NCBI RefSeq assembly: GCF_019710745.1 | Contig: NZ_JAHKJW010000022.1 | Location: forward strand, 1-64,000 | Reading direction: 5' to 3' | Origin: Streptomyces beigongshangae | GTDB lineage: Bacteria > Actinomycetota > Actinomycetes > Streptomycetales > Streptomycetaceae | DNA length: 64,000 nt | Shown here: positions 59,800 to 64,000 of the stretch, one piece after another | Layout: every line of letters starts with the position of its first letter | Position numbering within the stretch: position 1 is the stretch's first letter | Translations under genes and position numbers: made by a program | Notes under the pieces: generated by a model | The model's database searches: none | What the model saw: only the letters and a program-made list of their open reading frames with translations | What the model was told of the DNA's origin: nothing

Positions 59800-61614
59800 T
59801 CAGCGCGCTCCGGCCGGTGCGGGGCCCTCGTCCAGAAAGCCTCCGGACTGGTGCTGCCACAGTTTCGCGTAGGCACCGTCCGAGGCGAGCAGCTCCTGGT
59901 GGGTGCCCTGCTCGACGATCCGTCCGCGGTCGAGGACGACGAGCCGGTCCATGGTGGCCACCGTACTCAGCCGGTGCGCCACCACGAGCGCCGTCCGCCC
60001 CTCCATGAGCTTCCACAGCGCCTCCTGGACGAGGAGTTCGCTCTCGGAGTCCAGGGCGCTGGTGGCCTCGTCGAGCAGCAGGATCGGCGCGTCGCGCAGG
60101 ACCGCCCTGGCGAGCGCGACCCGCTGGCGCTGTCCGCCGGACAGCTTCACACCGCGCTCGCCCACCATGGTGTCGAAGCCGTCCGGCAACGCGTCGGCGA
60201 ACTCCGTGACGTGCGCGACGCCGGCCGCGCGGCGGATCTCCGCGTCGGTGGCGCCCGGCCGGGCGAAGGCGATGTTGTCCCGCAGCGTGCGGTGGAACAT
60301 CGCCGGGTCCTGCGGCACGTACGCGATGAGGCCGCGCAGGTCGCTCTGGCGCAGCCTGCTGATGTCCTGTCCCCCGATCAGGATCCGCCCGGCGTCCAGG
60401 TCCGTCATCCGCAGCAGCAGCCGGCCGAGGGTCGTCTTGCCGCCGCCGGACCGGCCGACGAGACCGATCCTCGTCCCGCTGGGCACCTCCAGGTCGAGTC
60501 CCCGGAAGAGGGGACCGGCTCCCTGGTGGGCGAAGGTCACGCCCTCGAAGCGGACGTCGGCGGCCCGGGGGCGCAGGGGTTCCGGCGGTACCGGGTCCAG
60601 CACGGTCGGGGACGTCAGCAGCAGTTCGGTGAACTGCGCGGCCTCCGTCATCGAGCTCTCCAGACGGCGGTAGATCTGGTTGAACTCGAACATGATCCGC
60701 GTGGCGTTCGTGTAGTACGTGAAGGCGACCACCACCGCCTCCACCCCGTGCCCGCCACCGGCCAGCGCGACCGCCAGCAGCAGGCCGAGCACGTTGGTGA
60801 GGACGGACATGGGTGCGATGAGGGTGTCGATGCGCAGGTTGCCGTAGTCCCAGGACAGCAGCATCAGCCGCCGTGACTCCGCGACCCGGGTGCGGTGCTC
60901 GGCGGCCTCCCGCTCCTCGGCCGCGAACGCCCGCACCGTGTCCATGTTCGTCAGGCTGTCGGCGACGTGGCCCGACACCCGCGCGATCGCCTCCTCACGC
61001 TTGTCGACCAGTGCCTGACGGCGGCGGATGAGGGGCACCACGCACAGCGCGGTCAGCGCGATCATCGTCAGCAGTCCGACGACGAGCAGCGGTTCGTAGC
61101 GCCAGAGCACCACCGATCCGAAGACCAGCGGTACGAGACTGCCCACGATCTGGAACGCCAGAGTGTCGACGAACGCCTCGAACCGGGAGGCGAAGCTCAG
61201 TACGCGCTTGGTCAGCGACCCGGCGAAGTTGTCGTGGAAGAAGGCGGCGTCCTTGGCGAACAGCTCGTCCATGCCGATCAGGTACAGGCTCTCGATGCCA
61301 CGGGCACCCAGACGGTTCAGGCAGTGCAGGCCCAGGCGCCACAGCGTCTCCGCGAGCAGCAGGACGCCGGCGAAGCCGAGGACGTAGGGCAGGGCCCCGG
61401 CGACGGTGATGCCGCCGTCGCCGGCGATCCTGCCGACGAGTTTCGCGACGATCAGCGGCGCGACGTAGTTGACGCCGATGTTGCCCAGCGCGGGCAGCAG
61501 CATCGCGGGGACGGAGAACAGCCGGAACCGGACCAGCTGCCGTACGTAGTGGCGGAGGGCGAGCAGTACCGCGCCCTTGCGCGGCTGGACCCTGCGTGTC
61601 TGCGGTGATCCCAT
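59800..61614 (-). CDS. ABC exporter with fused membrane and ATPase domains
   Basis: The 604-residue half-size exporter has a six-helix membrane domain (about 25-310) and a nucleotide-binding domain (about 345-590) with GRSGGGKTTLGRLL (Walker A), IAYVPQDPAMFHRTL (Q-loop), KLSGGQRQRVALARA (signature), ILLLDEATSALDSES (Walker B) and VVAHRLSTV. It probably acts as a homodimer to export a lipid or drug, since no second half is adjacent. ATG 61614 was chosen; an alternative ATG at 61653 adds 13 residues. It is divergent from a FAD monooxygenase gene, with a duplicated 18-bp element in the gap. Confidence 0.9.
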   Translation of the reverse strand: MGSPQTRRVQPRKGAVLLALRHYVRQLVRFRLFSVPAMLLPALGNIGVNYVAPLIVAKLVGRIAGDGGITVAGALPYVLGFAGVLLLAETLWRLGLHCLNRLGARGIESLYLIGMDELFAKDAAFFHDNFAGSLTKRVLSFASRFEAFVDTLAFQIVGSLVPLVFGSVVLWRYEPLLVVGLLTMIALTALCVVPLIRRRQALVDKREEAIARVSGHVADSLTNMDTVRAFAAEEREAAEHRTRVAESRRLMLLSWDYGNLRIDTLIAPMSVLTNVLGLLLAVALAGGGHGVEAVVVAFTYYTNATRIMFEFNQIYRRLESSMTEAAQFTELLLTSPTVLDPVPPEPLRPRAADVRFEGVTFAHQGAGPLFRGLDLEVPSGTRIGLVGRSGGGKTTLGRLLLRMTDLDAGRILIGGQDISRLRQSDLRGLIAYVPQDPAMFHRTLRDNIAFARPGATDAEIRRAAGVAHVTEFADALPDGFDTMVGERGVKLSGGQRQRVALARAVLRDAPILLLDEATSALDSESELLVQEALWKLMEGRTALVVAHRLSTVATMDRLVVLDRGRIVEQGTHQELLASDGAYAKLWQHQSGGFLDEGPAPAGAR

Positions 61615-61770
61615 TCCCACCCCGTGTCGTCGTACGGCGGCCGTCATCCTCATGTGCCTGCCGGAGCGGGCACGGTGGCGGAGCCCTCCACGCGGCGCAC
61701 ACCGCTGCCCCGGGTGCGTACGAGCGGGCCGGAACGTCCATGGTCCCGCGCCGCGGACCGGGGAGTCCAA

Positions 61771-61806
61771 GCGTTTTACGGACCCGCGGCGTTTTACGGA
61801 CCCGCG
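61771..61806. repeat. Exact 18-bp tandem duplication in the exporter/FAD gene gap
   Basis: GCGTTTTACGGACCCGCG is present at 61771-61788 and again at 61789-61806 with no mismatch. It is in the 279-base gap between divergent genes. The TTTTACGG part is the most AT-rich sequence in the gap and may be a -10 or an activator site. Confidence 0.85.
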
Positions 61807-61893
61807 CGGAACCCGGACGTGCGGTCCGGCGTTCTTCCGGTGTCCGGTGCCCGTGCGAGCGACGGGCCGTACGTCTGCGAGTGGGGACACGAC

Positions 61894-63108
61894 ATGGCGC
61901 ACATCCTGGTCATCGGCGGCGGCATCGCCGGTACGGCCGCCGCGCTGGCCCTGCACCGGGCGGGGTCGGACGTCACCGTGCACGAGGCGCACCCCGAGTC
62001 GGCCGGGGACATCGGCGCGTTCCTCACCCTCGCGAGCAACGGCATGCGGGCCCTCGCCCAGCTCGACGCGTCCGCCGCGGTCACGGCGGTCGGCTTCCCG
62101 CTGCGTTCGATGCGCGTCCTCGACGGCTCGGGTGCGGAGGTGGCCCGCGTACCGCTCGGCGAGGCCGCCGACCCGCTCCTGCGCTACCGCTGCCTGCCCC
62201 GCGGCGACCTGGCCGCCGCCCTCCAGGCGGAGGCCGCCCGCCGGGGCATCGGCATCCGGCACGGAGCCCGCCTCGCGTCCGTCCGGGACACCCCCGACGG
62301 GGTCACCGTGCACTTCACCGACGGCAGTACCGCGACGGGTGACCTCCTCGTCGGCGCCGACGGCCTGAACTCCGTCGTACGGCGGGGGACCGCCCCCGGC
62401 GTGGAGCCCCGGTACGCGGGGCAGCGCGTCTTCTACGGCTTCACCGACGCCCCGGTCCCGGCCGGGACGGACGCCGGCGACAGCGAGTGCATCACCATGG
62501 TGCGGGGCAGCGCGGCCGCCTTCGGCTACGCGGTGTCGCCGGACGGGGGGACGTACTGGTTCGCCCGGGTCGCCGGTGAGCCCCTGACCGCCGACGAGAT
62601 CGGCCACGGCACGCCCGCCCACTGGCGCGGGCTGCTCCTGCCGCTGCTGCGCGCGGACACCACACCCGCCGCGGACATCGTCACGGCCACCACCGACCGT
62701 GTCATGGTCACCAACGCCACCGAGGTGCCGACGGGCACACCCTGGCGCTCCGGCCGCACCCTGACCATCGGTGACGCCGCCCACGCCGCCTCCCCCGCGA
62801 CCGGGCAGGGGGCGTCGATGGCGCTGGAGGACGCCGTCGTCCTCGCGAAGGCATTGCGCGACGCGCCCGGCACCGACAGCGCGCTCTCCCTGTACGAGTC
62901 ACTGCGCCGGCCGCGCGTGGAGGAGAACGTCACCGTCAGCGGCGGCATCTCCCGCGGCACGCACCGGCCGCCGTCCCCTCCTGCCCGGGGATCCGCCGCG
63001 CCGGCCGCCCGCCTCGGCGACGGCGAACTCGTCCGGCACCTGGAGTGGCACGCCGACCTGTGGGCCGAGTTCGGCGCGCCGGGCCCCGGGGACCGGCGGA
63101 CCCGGTGA
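61894..63108 (+). CDS. FAD-dependent monooxygenase
   Basis: The 404-residue flavoprotein monooxygenase has the N-terminal Rossmann motif VIGGGIAGTAAALALHRAGS, the DG motif LLVGADGLNSVVRR and the GD motif LTIGDAAHAASPATGQGASM followed by ALEDAVVLAKAL. It resembles the zeaxanthin-epoxidase/PHBH group and may hydroxylate an aromatic compound or act in drug inactivation. The ATG at 61894 is behind GGGGA. It is divergent from an ABC exporter; a shared promoter region with an 18-bp duplication suggests coordinated control, as in export-plus-modify resistance pairs. The GD-region Ala/Ser variations do not alter the FAD-binding residues seen. Confidence 0.9.
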   Translation: MAHILVIGGGIAGTAAALALHRAGSDVTVHEAHPESAGDIGAFLTLASNGMRALAQLDASAAVTAVGFPLRSMRVLDGSGAEVARVPLGEAADPLLRYRCLPRGDLAAALQAEAARRGIGIRHGARLASVRDTPDGVTVHFTDGSTATGDLLVGADGLNSVVRRGTAPGVEPRYAGQRVFYGFTDAPVPAGTDAGDSECITMVRGSAAAFGYAVSPDGGTYWFARVAGEPLTADEIGHGTPAHWRGLLLPLLRADTTPAADIVTATTDRVMVTNATEVPTGTPWRSGRTLTIGDAAHAASPATGQGASMALEDAVVLAKALRDAPGTDSALSLYESLRRPRVEENVTVSGGISRGTHRPPSPPARGSAAPAARLGDGELVRHLEWHADLWAEFGAPGPGDRRTR

Positions 63109-63479
63109 GCCGTCGGCCGCAACTCCCTTGTACGTCAGCGCACTCACCCACTTCCGCTGTCCGTCCACCCGGGTGCACCTGGAGCGCCCGGCCCGTGACG
63201 GGTGACTCATGTCGTCCATGAGCGCAAAGGAAGGGTTGCAGGGGCAACAGGAGTTCGACGGCCGGTCCGGACCGCGACGACGCAGCGGTCACAGTCGACT
63301 GGGCGCGCACCGGGAACATCCCGCTCCTCTCGTGCGTACTATCTCTACACTGGCGCAAAGCGCGCAGTTGTGTCCTTCGGACGGATCAGCCCCGACAGAC
63401 AGCACTCCGCTCACCACGCGTGCAGGGACGTGTCCCTCCTTCCCGCACCTGTGCCGTCGGATCGAGAAAGGCTCCAGTC
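63109..63479. other. Intergenic region before the Lys/Ala-rich regulator
   Basis: This 371-base stretch is AT-richer than its surroundings near 63330-63370. A -10-like TACACT at 63347-63352 lies in it, so the promoter of the last gene is probably here. Short frames in it have no family resemblance. No hairpin terminator was seen by eye for the FAD gene. Confidence 0.4.
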
Positions 63480-64000
63480 ATGCCTGAGAACCAGACCTCC
63501 ACCACCGAACTCACCTCGCAGTACGTCGCGCAGGTGACGGGCGACCTCGAACGCAACGTCAAGGAGCAGGAGCGTATCGCCGCGGACATCGCGTCCCTGC
63601 AGGAGCGGTTGCTCGCCCTGCAGCACGACCGGAAGGTCCTGGTGACCATGCGGGAGGCGCTCGGTGGCGGGCGGCCCGCAGCCGCGGAGACGGCCACGGC
63701 CGTGCCGTCGGTCCCGAAGCAGAAGAAGGCACCCGCCGCGACCGCGAAGAAGACCCCCGCCAAGAAGACCACCACCTCCAGGAAGACCACCGCCGCCAGG
63801 AAGACCAGCGCCGCCAAGGAGGCTGCCGGCAAGGGGACCTCCGACAAGGGGACGGCCGGCAAGAAGTCCGCCGGCGGCAAGGACACCGGTGGGAAGGACA
63901 CCGGTGGGAAGCCCGCGGCGAAGACACCAGGGATCCCCGCCCGGCCCAGCCTCGTGGACCTGATCCGCACCCACCTCGAAGAGCAGAAGGAACCGCGCTC
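63480..64000 (+). CDS. Lys/Ala-rich DNA-associated regulator (partial at right edge)
   Basis: The frame is open to the window edge (173 codons seen). The first 60 residues form a coiled coil (LERNVKEQERIAADIASLQE and RLLALQHDRKVLVTMREALG). A Lys/Ala/Thr/Gly-rich segment then resembles histone H1 tails (KKTPAKKTTTSRKTTAARKT), with GGKDTGGKDTGGK as a short repeat. The end begins a domain LVDLIRTHLEEQKEPR, the type that starts HARE-HTH or winged-helix domains in actinobacterial proteins. ATG 63480 is preceded by GAGAAAGG. It may be a nucleoid-associated or transcription regulator. The C-terminus is outside the window. Confidence 0.75.
   Translation, partial: MPENQTSTTELTSQYVAQVTGDLERNVKEQERIAADIASLQERLLALQHDRKVLVTMREALGGGRPAAAETATAVPSVPKQKKAPAATAKKTPAKKTTTSRKTTAARKTSAAKEAAGKGTSDKGTAGKKSAGGKDTGGKDTGGKPAAKTPGIPARPSLVDLIRTHLEEQKEPR

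Overview
The window is high-GC actinobacterial DNA, almost certainly a Streptomyces chromosome. Codon third positions are mostly G or C, GTG and TTG starts are common, and operons overlap by a few bases. Marker families include a conservon with its P450, a DUF742 protein, actinobacterial holin-X and DUF3618 proteins, a TerD protein, a DasR/DasABC-like set and many MarR, TetR, MerR, GntR and LacI regulators. No rRNA, tRNA, CRISPR array, transposase or prophage was seen. The gene content looks like chromosomal-arm accessory functions: resistance, sugar uptake, redox enzymes and stress.

Layout. 1-2.9 kb: a conservon, cvnA (tail only)-cvnB-cvnC-cvnD-cvnE, ending in a P450 whose K-helix lacks the EXXR motif. 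3-6.7 kb: a second, canonical P450, a FAD monooxygenase and a lipoprotein. 7-10.2 kb: a small Cys-containing protein, a RecQ-like helicase and a metallo-beta-lactamase-fold hydrolase. 10.2-12.9 kb: a divergent MarR regulator and MMPL exporter sharing an operator. 12.9-15.4 kb: aminopeptidase N. 15.5-17.4 kb: a decayed RsbQ-like gene, an RsbP-like PAS/PP2C phosphatase and a STAS antagonist. 17.6-19.5 kb: a three-gene envelope/stress operon. 19.6-25.6 kb: acyl-CoA dehydrogenase, GNAT, SRPBCC, DUF6328, a MerR/old-yellow-enzyme divergon and a class V aminotransferase. 25.9-28.8 kb: a proline-rich exported protein and a fused SecDF. 28.8-31.2 kb: a UvrA-like ABC protein.

31.5-34 kb: an MFS transporter, acetyltransferase and TetR regulator read leftward, with near-identical palindromes before the first two genes. 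34.1-34.7 kb: TerD. 34.8-40.7 kb: a DasR-like GntR regulator divergent from a DasABC-like sugar importer and a GH20 hexosaminidase, followed by a secreted CBM3-GH16 protein and a penicillin-acylase-type Ntn hydrolase. 45-48.7 kb: an MraY paralogue outside the dcw cluster and a second UvrA-like protein. 49-49.6 kb: a small RHH/Fic-type toxin-antitoxin pair. 49.7-57.5 kb: a deleted PA14-GH2 glycosidase pseudogene, a LacI regulator and a YtfQRT-YjfF-like sugar importer. 57.6-64 kb: an APH(3'')-type phosphotransferase behind three 16-bp repeats, a YbdK-type ligase, an ABC exporter, a FAD monooxygenase and the start of a Lys/Ala-rich regulator cut by the window edge.

The strongest systems-level signals are local regulator-operator-target units (MarR/MMPL, MerR/OYE, TetR/MFS, GntR/das-like, LacI/ytf-like). 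There are also two traces of gene decay inside otherwise intact modules: rsbQ in front of rsbP, and the GH2 enzyme in front of its sugar transporter. Several genes could give drug or antibiotic tolerance: two UvrA-like proteins, an MraY copy, APH(3''), MMPL, MFS and an ABC exporter.
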